Shown in pieces: positions 46,364 through 58,008 of a DNA stretch of 64,000 bases (its first letter is position 1; each line of letters begins with the position of its first letter). Below the pieces are notes generated by a model. That model was not told the origin of the DNA. It did not search any database and saw only the letters and a program-made list of their open reading frames with translations. A program made the translations under genes and the position numbers. The stretch is from Hericium rajendrae (Eukaryota > Basidiomycota > Agaricomycetes > Russulales > Hericiaceae): the NCBI GenBank assembly GCA_033439255.1, contig CM065887.1, positions 930,001-994,000 on the forward strand, in the 5' to 3' direction.

Positions 46364-48048
46364 TCAATACTGCATATCCTCGTGTACCTCACCGCCCGCG
46401 GGAAGACTGGCAATGACAAACGTGAGGATATTTTTCTTGTGTTCACGACGATGCATACTCACTTTTCCTTCGAGTTGACCCGTGGCAGCTCGGGGGCATT
46501 CCAGCGCCAGACCTCGCCGATCCACTGGCCCATGTCGACCTTGCCTCGCATAACTTTGGCAATCCAGGGATGCAACAGCATCTCTCTGGGAATCGGGCGC
46601 CGTGCAGGGTCCACCATGAGGCTGCGAGCGTCTCAACGATGGGCATGGCGACACAGACAAGGCTGGCGACTCACGAGGCCCTGATGAAGTCCTTCATGTC
46701 GCTGCTCCACCGCACCTGCGGTTCGTCTTCGAGACGAGGAGGCTATGACGAAGCAGCTGCTTTAGGAATATATCAAGCACGCACAGACGTCTAGACTTAC
46801 CTCAGACCGGCTGATATGCATAACAAGATCAATGGCGGACAAGTCCTGCGGGAATGGGAATCGATTCTGCGCAAGCTCTAGGATAGAAAGGCCCGTAGAC
46901 CAGACATCAGCACGGATGGAGTATTCACCTCCCGTGATGCGTTCGGGCTGTCGACGATTAATCACACTTGACTTGCGTATTTCCACAATGGGCTTACCGC
47001 CATGTACACCCTCGTGCCAGTAAAGGTGTCTGCATGCGACTCGACTAGTTCTCCAGAGACGCCAAAATCGCACAGCTTCACAACACCTGTGCGTGATAGG
47101 AGGATATTGGAAGGTTTGATGTCGCGGTGTATCAGCTTCTTCGAATGCAAGTACGCCAGGCCCTGCAATATCTTCGCGTGCACGGACTTAGTTCGGCCCC
47201 GTAAGCAGAGCAAGAGCGAAACTTACCCCTTCGGCGAGGCGCCCCGCGACCTTCTCTCCCACCCTGCCCCTGCCCCTCCGGATTCGGTCCCCGATGGCCT
47301 CGAGGCTCTTCCCCTCGCACAACTCCATCACGACCTTCACCTCGCTCGACGACGGCGACATATATGCGCCGTAGAAGTGCACAATGTTCTCGTGCGCGAC
47401 CGTCGAGATCAGTGAGAGCTCGCGGATGAGCTGCTTCATCGACGCCTCGCGCGTCGGAATCGTCTTCCGCGCCATCAGCTTCTGCGTGCGCAGATCCTTC
47501 ACCTGGTGCACCGCGCCGCCGATTCCCTCGCCCAGCCGCGCGCCGACCTCGAACACCTCGTCCGACCACTCGCTGTGTGGGACGCTGTCCTGCTCGTCGT
47601 ACGATTCGACGACCATGTCCGCCCGCGGCGCGATGTCATTGATCGCTCGGCGGATGTCCTTGAGCGACAGCGGGCGCCGCACCGATCTGCTCGATGGCCG
47701 GATCGTCGTCCGCCCGGGATGAGCGTAGTCGGGCGGGCGATAGTCAGGCGGCGCGAACTCGAGAGGCGAGCTGTCCATGCTCTCGGGCCCGCTGTAGGAC
47801 TGGCTGCTCGAGCTGCTCGAGTAGCTCTCGGATGTCCTGATCTTCAGTGAAGGCTTCGAAGGTGTGTAGCTAACTGCTGGGATCATGGGCCTGAGGAATG
47901 ACGTGCAGGGAACGGGAGGCGGAGAAGGCGGCGGCTTCGCAGCGCTGCCCGTCGAGCTCGAGAACGCCTGCGCGAGCGAAAACGGGAGCAGCGACTTGGT
48001 GCGGCGGATGCTGCGAGGACTGGACGACTGGGAGACGTGGGACTCCAT
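46364..48048 (-). CDS. MAP kinase kinase, Mkk1/Mkk2 type
   Basis: Six exons: 48048-47227, 47171-46998, 46947-46801, 46742-46675, 46621-46463 and 46406-46364 (470 aa). The N-terminal ~200 residues are disordered and Ser-rich. Kinase motifs: [93 protein letters not shown], and [19 protein letters not shown]. The activation segment S-x-A-D-T-F-T-G-T is closest to Mkk1/Mkk2, which relay the cell-wall integrity signal to the Slt2/Mpk1 MAP kinase. Residues after the kinase domain read [20 protein letters not shown]. The last intron (56 nt) is an inference: if retained, translation stops at once at its GTGAGT donor, giving a product 15 residues shorter. Confidence 0.88.
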
Positions 48049-51000
48049 GGGGGTACCTGGAGAAAATCTGCGCGTGTGGGAGGTCACTGATATAGAAGTC
48101 TTGTGCGAGTAGCCACAGCCATCATCATCATGATGCAGCTCGCAACCTTTAAATCAGTCCCAGGACATTTCAAGCAATGTACGTGGCGTGCAGCACACTT
48201 TGCTCGTGCAGTTGATACGAACTCGCCATGCAGCTTACTTCGGGTATGTCGTGCCCACGACAATGCCGCGTTGCGTTTCGGGGTAGTCAAGGCGAGGTGC
48301 CCGGCATGGTGATAGAGAACAGTGCGCATGAGGCGCTCGCCGGACCGAGATGAGCGTCAGACTCAATGAGGCCGGCGGCGGATGCCAAAACGTGGAAAGT
48401 GAACCTTTTAGAGCTGATCAAGGCGAGTACAGGCACCGAAGCAAGTAACTTACCTACCCACGATCAGATCAGCTGAATTCATGACAGTATGTCTTGGGAA
48501 AATCACCTGAGAAAATAGCATTTATCCGTGCAAACTACAACTCTTTCCAAAAGTAGAAGACAGCCCTGCTGCGTGCAAGGCAGTTTTTGCTGTGCAGTAA
48601 TTGACATTGTGTGTGAGATAGCTATGGACATCGCATCAGCCTTACGATGATGAAACACATAGACATGTCACCAACCTTAGAAGTGGAGATCGCCCTGGCA
48701 CCTCAGTCGCTCTGAGTGGTGTAGCAATATTACTTTGTAAGATAATAAGATCAGTGTTTGAGAATCTTAGGGAGCCAGACCTGATCATTCAAGATGTCAT
48801 TAGCCTGTGACAGTCTCGGTGTACAAAGAGGAACGCGACCATTCGGCGGAAACATTCGTTCAGCCGACGTGTAATTCTGCGCGTTGGCATCTATTTGGTC
48901 CTTGAGCCTTACTTAGATGTTGGCATCAAGGAAGGACAGATATTGACGACATATGGAGACCGCGGCTTCACACGATCGCCCCTCCGCCGTGACATATGCA
49001 GTATTGTCTTGGTGACGTGGCCTCAAGAGTCAATAGTAGCGCAAGGTACCATGGCTACTAGCGTAGCTACTCCAGCTGTCATCTGTGTCATGCCGTCGAG
49101 GGAGTTAACGAGACAGCATATGATGATACAGTTATTAGTACATACCTGTCACGACGAAACATGAAAGAGCTGTACAACATTCCCCACGTTTAGACGTTAG
49201 TCTGGTGCGAGTGCCCTCCATTTGCCAAAAAAACACTGATACCAGCGATTCCGAAACCGCCACCTTCGACTCGGGCCCACGCGTTTTCTGGTTTGCTGCT
49301 CTCACGGTGTAGTGTAGAAAGCGCAGATACGTCGCATTTGCTCAACGGCGCTTTCCTTCCCGCACAGAATGATGCCCATTCAACTCAGGTCGCCGATCTC
49401 GGGACGGCACATGACGAGGTAGTCAATGTCGAGTCCCTGCCGACGAGCATGCATGACAGCGGACACACAGTTCATCTCCGGGTAGTACAGCAGATGTCTA
49501 GTCGTTCAATGAGTAATATGGCAGTCAGAGGGAAAAAGCTGCGCACCGAACAATAGCGAACTTGAGGCTGCCGATAACGTGATAAATATGAAGAGAAATG
49601 TCATCACGGTCCGCTGCTGCCATCGAAGAAATATCTGATGTTACCTTTTTCAGCCCAGTGAAGAGCGTAGATCTTCCATGAAGAATACGACTACATAAAG
49701 GCGTCCATGAGTAGTCGACGGGCATACGATTCTGAAAGTCACGGAATATCGTCAGCGATGAGATTGCGAGGATCTTACAGCACCGATCCCTCAAATAAGG
49801 TGGGAAGTGACAAGTTCTTGTATTGAAGAGGTTTTAAGATTGACGGGACTTGAAAAGAAGGAGTCTTGCGCGAACGCATACGGTCGAACGTACAAAACTG
49901 TTACCATTCTGTGCAAGGTCAGCAATGGAGACTAGTGCTTGATATCAGTAAACGTCTGAGACAATCTATGATCTCTCCACTCGAATCTAGAATAGAGTTC
50001 ACAGGTTTGTTGCGAATATAACAAAATCGTTGGAGCTACCACATCCAAGCAATTGAACAGAACAGACTATTCCTGGCGAAAATGGCCGTTTCTTGCAACA
50101 AATGCCGCAAGTGTGAGTGTGGATGATTCTGCCATACTACCAACCCTTTCTTACCGAGAAACCCAACAAGCAGCTGGGCGATGAATACAAGGAGTTGATA
50201 ATTTTTGACGTGGTTGTGTGTGCTCATGCCTTTGGCCCAGAATTCCGGATCACAGGGGAGGCAACATGACTCTTGACAGCATTGTCGAAGAGAAGCACGG
50301 GTGGCCGTCACTGCTGCAGTACGAAAAGTGGTCAGCGCGTCGCGCAGATCATAGATGGCGATGACTGGGGGAAAAGTCAGGGTTGCGGACTGCAAGTGAT
50401 TTGGAGGGTACACAGCGGATGCGATCAAAAAAGCGGATCAAAGAGAAGATGCAAGGCATGGACATGATCTGAAAAGAAGAAAGCATCGTTCAAATCTGAT
50501 TCTGAGCGTCGACGGGTCGACAGTGATATTTCCTGAGCGCTGAAATAAATCTGGTCATGTTTCGTCTTGTCCGGTGCGCTTCAATGCCTGTAATCGTGGT
50601 TCGGGAGAAAGACGAGTGTTCTAGACCACAGGTGTTTCCGTAGGCATAAATGGGACATCTGGTATGTATGCACCTCTTCCGCAGATCGGGTACGTCGAAG
50701 TACACGGCCTCGTGCATACTTCGGCGCGTCGAGAGTTTGCTGAAATGGGACTGCTTCTTGTTAAAGTCGGGCTTCACGAGCCTTTACGCCAGCCTTGCCT
50801 ACGTCAAGCAATCAGACAGGGCTGGTAGATGCTGTACGTACCGTATAACTCGATCAGCGGTTGATATAGATGGCGTATGCCACCCTGGCGCGAAATTCAT
50901 ACCGATTGGGGCTCTGGACAGTATCGATAGTGATAAGTTGAACTTCGATACACGAGTTGTGCACGATGGCCGGTGATGAGGTTCTTCAGCTCCATAGAAG

Positions 51001-51350
51001 CTTCGCTCGCCTTCTCAGATCAATCGAATGCTGCGTGCTGCGCCGTCGTGAGCTCAAGGAGTTGAACCTCTGAAAATTGTCAAAAATTGATACTTACAAG
51101 CGACAAGACCTCGAGCAGACTAGCCGTCATCAAGGATCTGATGGAGTAGTGAGTGGGAGGAGAAACGATCCAAATCATGATGGGGCCGTACGCGAGCGTC
51201 TGGTAAACGCGCTGACCGAAGACGGCGACGTCATATAGGGTCGTATTCCACTCTATAACAACCTAGCCCCGCCCGTGACAGCCCGGTTCTAACTCCAACT
51301 CTCGAGCATAACAGGCAGTCTTGCCTCGTTCCTTCTTGCTTTCCACCGCC
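48049..51350. other. Gene-poor 3.3 kb gap
   Basis: The longest stretch without an intact gene in the window. It holds the promoter of the Mkk gene on the left, a broken ILV6-like fragment near 49.4 kb, and the promoter of the GH63 gene on the right (TATA-like CATATAGGG about 51231-51239). Minus-strand frames at 49525-49794, 50036-50428 and 50490-50777 show no domain. GC content is lower than in the genes. Confidence 0.5.
49321..49470 (-). pseudogene. ILV6-like ACT-domain fragment, broken
   Basis: On the minus strand this stretch translates as GLDIDYLVMCRPEIGDLS, a TGA stop, then MGIILCGKESAVEQMRR. It aligns with the intact ILV6 ACT domain in this window (GFNIDSLVVCRTEIRDLS-R-MCIVLSGQDGVVEQARR), with about 60 percent identity by eye. 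The stop falls where ILV6 has Arg, consistent with CGA changed to TGA. Upstream residues (E-M-N-C-V-S-A-V) still resemble EPGVLSRV with a one-residue gap. No other ILV6 exon is recognisable nearby. I read it as a decayed partial duplicate. Confidence 0.72.
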
Positions 51351-54300
51351 ATGTCCCTAAAGACCCTCCAGCAAAGAATCTTTCGTGCGGACTCTGCGCA
51401 GGCGAACGGCAATGGCGACTCCGTCTCAAGATCAGACTCGGGCTTGACCATCCAGATACCCAAACCTCCGAGTACCGAGCCACTCAAGGCGCCGCCGAAG
51501 CTGGCCACTAGGGCTGGTTCGGAGTCTACTTCGTCTCCTAAGGCGAGCAAGGATGAGGGCCAGGCAGAGACATCGCGCCCATGGGTCGAGAGGTTGCGCG
51601 AGAAGCTTGGTGTTGATTACAACGGCGCGGAGCGATACAGGCTGGTGCAAGATGGGGAAAAGGAGCGCCATTGGAAACGATGGGGCCCTTACCTTGCGGA
51701 TCGACAATGGGTGTGTGTCTTCATCCTCGAATGTGGGGGTTCTGGACGAGCCTTGGTTTGAAGCCATTTCGCTGGTCGATCATCCATCTCTGGCATCAAC
51801 ATGCTGGCAGTAATTGGCCTTAGACAGAACCTCTAGACATTCATTTAGCTGCCGTATTTTGTTTTCAGGCTTGCTCATATTCTTGCAGGCCACCGTTCGC
51901 GAAGACTACTCCGGTAATGGCGATGTCTGGCAGCACTTCCCTCACGAGCACGCCCGTTCTCGTGCGTACCGCTGGGGCGAAGATGGTATTGCTGGCTTCT
52001 GCGATAACCATCAGCGCCTGTGCTTCTCTCTCGCACTCTGGAACGAGCATGATCGCATGCTCAAAGAGCGGCTCTTTGGCGTGTCGGGCCCTCAAGGCAA
52101 CCATGGCGAGGATGTGAAGGAACTCTATTACTACCTTGACTCGACCCCGACGCACTCATACATGAAGTTCCTGTACAAATATCCGCAAAAGGCCTTCCCT
52201 TACGAGGAACTCGTTAGCGAGAACCAGCATCGCGGACGCGAGGTCGCCGAATTCGAGATCCTCGATACTGACTGCTTCGATGAAGACCGGTATTGGGATG
52301 TTTTCGTTGAGGTACACAGTCTCCTTGCCATCGAATCCAGCAGAGACCTTATAATTTTTATCCCAGTATGCGAAGGACGAAGACAGTCCGGACAACGTCT
52401 ATATTCGCATTACAGCATATAACCGCGGCCCCGATCCGGCGACGCTGCACATCATTCCTCAGCTCTGGTTTACGAACACTTGGTCCTGGCCTCTGCCCAC
52501 ACCGCCGAAACCATCTCTGACGGCGACATCAGAAAATCGCATCACTGCCAAGCACGAGACCCTTGGCCGGACGCATCTCTATTGTTTCCCATCGCCGCCG
52601 CCCGTGAACGCTGATGGCGAATCTGTGTCTATCGCCGACGACGAGAACGACGCTGTGGAGCCTCAGCTGCTGTTCACAGAGAACAACACGAACTACAAGC
52701 GCCTGTGGGGCGTCAAAAATGAGACGCCATATGTGAAGGACGGATTCCATGATCACATCGTTCCCGAACATCGTTCTCCTTGGAAGGAGCCCGACGACGA
52801 CGCGACCTCTGCGTCCTCAGACCCCAGCACGCCGACGCCCGAAATGCCCTATGTGAATCCGGAACGCACAGGTACCAAGTCCGCCGCGCAATACGTGTTT
52901 AGGGACGTCCCGGGGAACGGTGGATGCTCCGTCGTGCGGCTGAAGCTCACACCCCTCGCGCCGTCTGCGGACCCGACGCTCGAGGACGAGGGCCTATTCG
53001 ATGACGTGATCGAGGCGCGCCGTACGGAGGCAGATGAGTTCTATAGCGCGCTCGTCGCGCCGGGCCCCGTCGTCAGCGACGATCTGCGCGCGATCATGCG
53101 CCAGGCGCTGGGCGGGATGCTGTGGACAAAGCAGCATTACCACTTCGTGATGGAAGAATGGTTGAATGGCGATCCGGCCCAGCCGCCTCCGCCGCCTGAG
53201 CGGAAAAAGAAGAAGAGCAATCGGGTGGGTGGCTTCTTGTTCTCATCTGCTGGTGCGCATATATTGATGAGGACGTAGGAATGGAGGCATCTGCATGTAG
53301 ATGATGTCCTGTCCATGCCAGACAAGTGAGTTTTTATCCTTCTCAAGAAATGTTCACGAGTTGACGGACCCTCGCAGGTGGGAATACCCGTACTTTGCTG
53401 CATGGGACACTGCCTTCCACTGCATCCCACTTGCGATCGTTGACCCTGCCTTTGCGAAGAAACAGCTCGATATTCTCACGCGCGAGTGGTACATGAAGCC
53501 GGATGGGCAGATCCCCGCGTACGAATGGAACTTCTCGGACGTGAACCCGCCCGTGCACGCGTGGTCGACGTTCCGTGTGTTCAAGCTCGAGCGCAAGCTG
53601 TACGGGCGCGAGGATTTGCCGTTCCTGGAGCGCGTGTTCCAAAAACTGTTGTTGAACTTCACCTGGTGCGTCCGTTCGTTTCCCTTTGCACGTCTTCAGT
53701 TTGTGATATCTGCCATGATTTAGGTGGGTCAATCGCAAGGATGAAGGCGGCGCGAACGTGTTTGAAGGTGGCTTTCTTGGCTTGGATAACATCGGGGTGT
53801 TCAATCGTTCCGAGCCGCTCCCGACGGGAGGTACCTTGCGTCAAGCAGACGGCACGGCTTGGATGGCGTTCTACAGTCTGAATATGTGAGTTTTCAGAGT
53901 TCAGTTGTGTGCCTAGCTAGTACTGACTAAACTAGGCTGGCCATGGCGCTCGAGCTCGCTAAGCACAACCCGGTGTACGAAGACATCGCATCCAAATTCT
54001 TCGAGGTAAGATTCACTACGCGCGTATCGCTTTCACACGTCTGATCGTCATGGATCCGCCCACAGCACTTCATCTACATTGCGGATGCCATGACTTACCA
54101 GGCTGGCGACAATCAACTGAGTCTCTGGAACGAACAAGATGGGCTGTACTATGATGCGATCCAGTGGGGACCAGAGAGTGCGATGCAGCTGCCCGTGCGC
54201 AGTCTTGTGGGCCTCATCCCGCTGTATGCGACGCTCACGCTTGAGCCGTCGGTCGTAAACCGCTTCCCGGGCTTCAAGAAGCGCATGGAATGGTTCATGG

Positions 54301-54668
54301 AAAACCGGCCGGACTTGTCGTCGAGGAACATAGCGAACATTAAAGGTGCGTGTATCTTCTATAGGGTAGTTTCGATGCTCATGGATATACGCATAGTGAG
54401 AGGTCGTGGCGAGCGGTACTTGCTTGCAATGGCGAGTAAGGAACGCCTCACGAAGATCTTGGAGAAGATGCTGGACGAGAATGAGTTCTTCAGCGAGCAT
54501 GGAATTCGATCGTACGTTATCTGCGGATCTTGGGAGTCCTCCAAAGTATCTGATTGTGATGCTGACGGTTACTTCAGGCTGTCAAAACGCCACAAAGAGG
54601 AGCCGTGGGGCATTGATGTAAACGGGCAGCGATATGAAGTCAACTACTGGCCGGGCGAGTCCAAGTCG

Positions 54669-54703
<35 letters not shown>

Positions 54704-55485
54704 TATCTGTGAGTCATCTTCGCTTCATTTTTTTTTACGCAGGACTGACATGTATGGCAGGGCTCGCCGTCAACTTCCTCCTTATCGAGAGTCTGCAACG
54801 TTTCCACCAGTACTATGGCGACACCATGCAGGTGGAGTGCCCGGTCGGCAGTGGCGAGTACATGAACCTGCTCGAAGTTGCGGAAGAGATTCAGCACCGC
54901 ATCATCCATATCTTCGGACGCGACATCGAGGGCCGTCGTGCGCTGAACGGCGGAAACCGCAAGCTGGACTATGATCCGCACTTCAGGGACTATGTGTTGT
55001 TCTACGAGGTTCGTAGTCTGGGTTCAATTGTGTGACAGCTTCAGTTGTTTATGTGTGGTTCTACAGTACTTCCATGGCGATGATGGACGCGGGCTTGGCG
55101 CTTCACATCAAACTGGATGGTGAGTGTTGTGGGCATCCAGCCTGTAACGGTGTGCTGACGGGTCTACAGGTCCGGCCTGGTTGCGTACCACATCATGCAA
55201 GCTGGCGCAGGGTGCCGTCTCCCGAAAACACCAAAGAGTGCGTATACCATCTTTAACCGTCCGTGCTCTGTCTTACTGTTGATCACCAGCCCCGCGCAGC
55301 CTTGCGAGCCACTATTTCGATGTACGCTCTTTCTTGCCCGTGTGGCCCTTTTCTGTACTGATTATGTCGTGCAGGAAGCTATCGATTCGAAATCGGAGTA
55401 TGGCGACGAGGTGCAGTCGCTGCTCAGCGCGTACAGCAATGCGGAGCTCAACACGCTGGGTGACATCTCCCCCGACGCATTGTAA
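51351..55485 (+). CDS. Glycoside hydrolase family 63-type enzyme
   Basis: Fifteen exons, about 1,081 aa. It belongs to the (alpha/alpha)6-barrel enzymes related to processing alpha-glucosidase I and bacterial YgjK (GH63). Landmarks: [125 protein letters not shown], and [16 protein letters not shown]. The C-terminal barrel includes [14 protein letters not shown]. The tail [19 protein letters not shown] and the end [12 protein letters not shown] come from two small last exons and resemble basidiomycete homologues. No signal peptide or membrane anchor is seen at the N-terminus ([20 protein letters not shown]), so it is unlikely to be the ER glucosidase. It is more likely a cytosolic enzyme acting on a glucoside or mannosylglycerate-type substrate, which I cannot specify. 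Confidence 0.9.
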
Positions 55486-55793
55486 TACCTTCCACCCTTC
55501 TATATCTATTTCACCTTTCTGTATCCCCTCGCCGTTCTGTGCCCTTTCATCCTTGCCCTGTTGTCTAGATCATCCTTGTGCACCTCAATCATGTGTGTCT
55601 TGTTCTGTATCCATTTCGTAGAATGCAAGCATATACACATTTGCCGGCTTCATGTATCTGTCTCATTGCGGACTGTACTTCCATCCAGTAGTGCTTTTCC
55701 AATGTCTCGTTCCTGCATTCCAATATAATTAGATGTTGCGGATCATTTCAGGATGTCACTGCTACGAAACCAAGACTAGTACGAATTGAAGTG

Positions 55794-58008
55794 TTAGCAA
55801 ATTGTGACGCAAGAAAAATCGAAAGAAAACACACGAGAACCACTGATAATGAGGTATAAGGTGATCAACCTGGAACTCCCATGTCAGTAGGGGGCTATGC
55901 ACGAAGAGGCACTGGGTTCGTACATAAGACCATCCATGTAATTTGATTTTCCGGTTCTGGCACGCGATATGGCTTGTAAGCACCATAGCATGCCATACAA
56001 TTCGCAGATCGACTCACTGGAGGACGAGGTTCACCATGAGAACCGAGACAAAGAAGACAACAGTCTGCCTAGTGAGTGAGTTGTGAACCTGTATTTAGTT
56101 GCATCTGCGAATATACCTCAAAGTCTTCAAAGAACATTGTCAGTTCAGACCCCGTACTGCGGAATCCATTTGAGTTTGGACAAGAATAACGGCAACGGTA
56201 AACTTGAGCTCACATCCAACCGACAATCACGAGGAACGGAATAACGAAAAGTGCTGTTTGCTGTGGGAGCGAGTGTCAGTGAAAGCCGACAATTATATGT
56301 CCCGCACGTACGATGGAACTTCCTATGCAGCTGTCAATGGCGAGCGCCATATTAGTCTTCCTCGCCACGGTGACCGAAGTGATCAATTCCCCGGCATTGG
56401 ACTGCAAAGGGAAAGCACGTCGAATGAGAATGCTTCAATTATAAGAGCCGGCAACGTACAGCAATTGGGAGCAGAATGAGACCGATGAATTGTTTTGGGA
56501 CTCGATACTTATCAGCGGTCTCCTCGATCGAGTTCACGACTGGATAGTCAGAGCTGATAAGCCACGGAGAGTTGCAAAATTTATAATGACCCACGGTAGT
56601 CTGCTACGAGACACGTCATGAAGAAAACAACGATGAGGCTTTTTTTGGAGTACAGAAGTTAATTAAGGGAGAATATGCACAGGACAACGGGTAGACCTAC
56701 GAAACAGTTGCTGCAGCCAGGCTCATATGTGATTCTTCCGCAGGTTCTTCTTGTTCAACTTCAGGATTTTCATTCTCGTCACGGTCATTCACCAAATGAT
56801 TGTTGCCAGTGTTTCTACGACCATTCCATGAAGAGGAGTCCTCGAATGTTCCAGCGCCTCGGAAGAGCTTTGGATGGGTCTTGAGTTGAAATACCAGGTA
56901 GGCCAAATACGTCCCTAGGAGTAGTAAAGCCGTCCCGCGTGATATTATGTGCAATTCCTTTTGGCTTGTGCCTCCCTTGATTCCTAATGAGAATTCTAAG
57001 TAGTGTCCGAAAACAATTGGCAATTGTTTTCAAACACCACAACAGACTAACCAATGGGTATAGACGTTTGGGGTGTTCGAAAACTGTTATAGGCGGCCGG
57101 GATTATCGCGGCTGGCCCTTAGTCAACACAGAATACGAGTCGAGAAGCATGTCGTTATCGGCTTACTGATACAAGCGAGACTCATCAGCTGAACAAGCGT
57201 GGTCGGTCAGACTCAAGTCAGTTGAAAATGTCATAAGCGTGAGCCGTACCGATGCATTCCTGGTAAAGGCTTGTGCATAAGATCTCCGACTCAACTTGAT
57301 AGGATCCAAAGACTCACGTTTGAGCGGCGACTACTCGGTATGCACTTTCGTCGGCAACACGGGCGCCTGGAAGGCGCCAATTTAAGTCTGATATCGAACG
57401 ATACTTCTCTACGAAGTAGCGTACCTGCCACAAAGGAGCATCCCAGTACCAACAGGATGTTGGAAATTATTGATCCGAGTAGCTGCGATCTCGGGTTTAT
57501 CAGGAGTATCAGAAGAGTATGTGAAGGAATTTACGGAGGCTTGAACGACTTGAATTTGGCCTAGCAACAGGTCACATTATGAGCATTGTCGTGGCTTGCA
57601 AATAAGCGGACAGACCCTGCAACAGCGCGGTGAAGCCCACAATGATTTCCACCATATTGCCGACGGTTGCATTCAGCAAGGCGGCAGGAGTAGGTCCTAG
57701 TCCTAGAGACAGTTGCTTGGCTGTATCGCCAACAAGCTAGCTCAAAATAGTCAACGGTGTAACCCGCACGTTGAAGAAGTGGAAATCACCTTAGCAAGAG
57801 GTACGATGGCGACAAGACTGGTCGAGAACCGATGGGCTGGATCCCAGACCAAGTGATGAGCCACTGCAGAAAGTGGTACATAGAGCAGCAAGATGTTGAG
57901 CCGTGAATTAAAGATGAGCCATCGCAAAGATCGGCTCCACGTTGAGGTCCGAGTACTAGTCGAGCGGCTGGAGCGACCTTGAAGCAGAGCGGGACTTTCA
58001 TGAGCCAT
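55794..58008 (-). CDS. Vacuolar Ca2+/H+ exchanger (VCX1/CAX family), divergent
   Basis: Seventeen exons between 58008 and 55794 sum to 438 aa. Most exons are under 100 nt and one (57259-57250) is only 10 nt, so the gene is nearly invisible as open frames. Family features: FNSRLNILLLYVPLSAVAHH, VAIVPLAKLVGDTAKQLSLG, the first alpha-repeat ALLNATVGNMVEIIVGFTAL, LLGSIISNILLVLGCSF, SRGTALLLLGTYLAYLVFQL, DYLVNSIEETADKYRVPKQF, GLILLPI, and GSSIQTALFVIPFLVIVGW. It should exchange cytosolic Ca2+ for vacuolar H+. In the second alpha-repeat the usual GNAAEH is SNAGEL: Asn and Glu remain but Gly and His do not. An acidic loop rich in Glu (NENPEVEQEEPAEE) separates the halves, as in CAX proteins. Every join keeps the frame, so the gene looks intact. 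Confidence 0.85.

Noticed and set aside
50670-50740. Possible ILV6 exon-1 remnant on the minus strand (RRTRSAEEV resembling PRSRTAEEA)
   Set aside because: Only about eight matching residues; could be chance. The ACT fragment at 49.4 kb is kept, this one is not.
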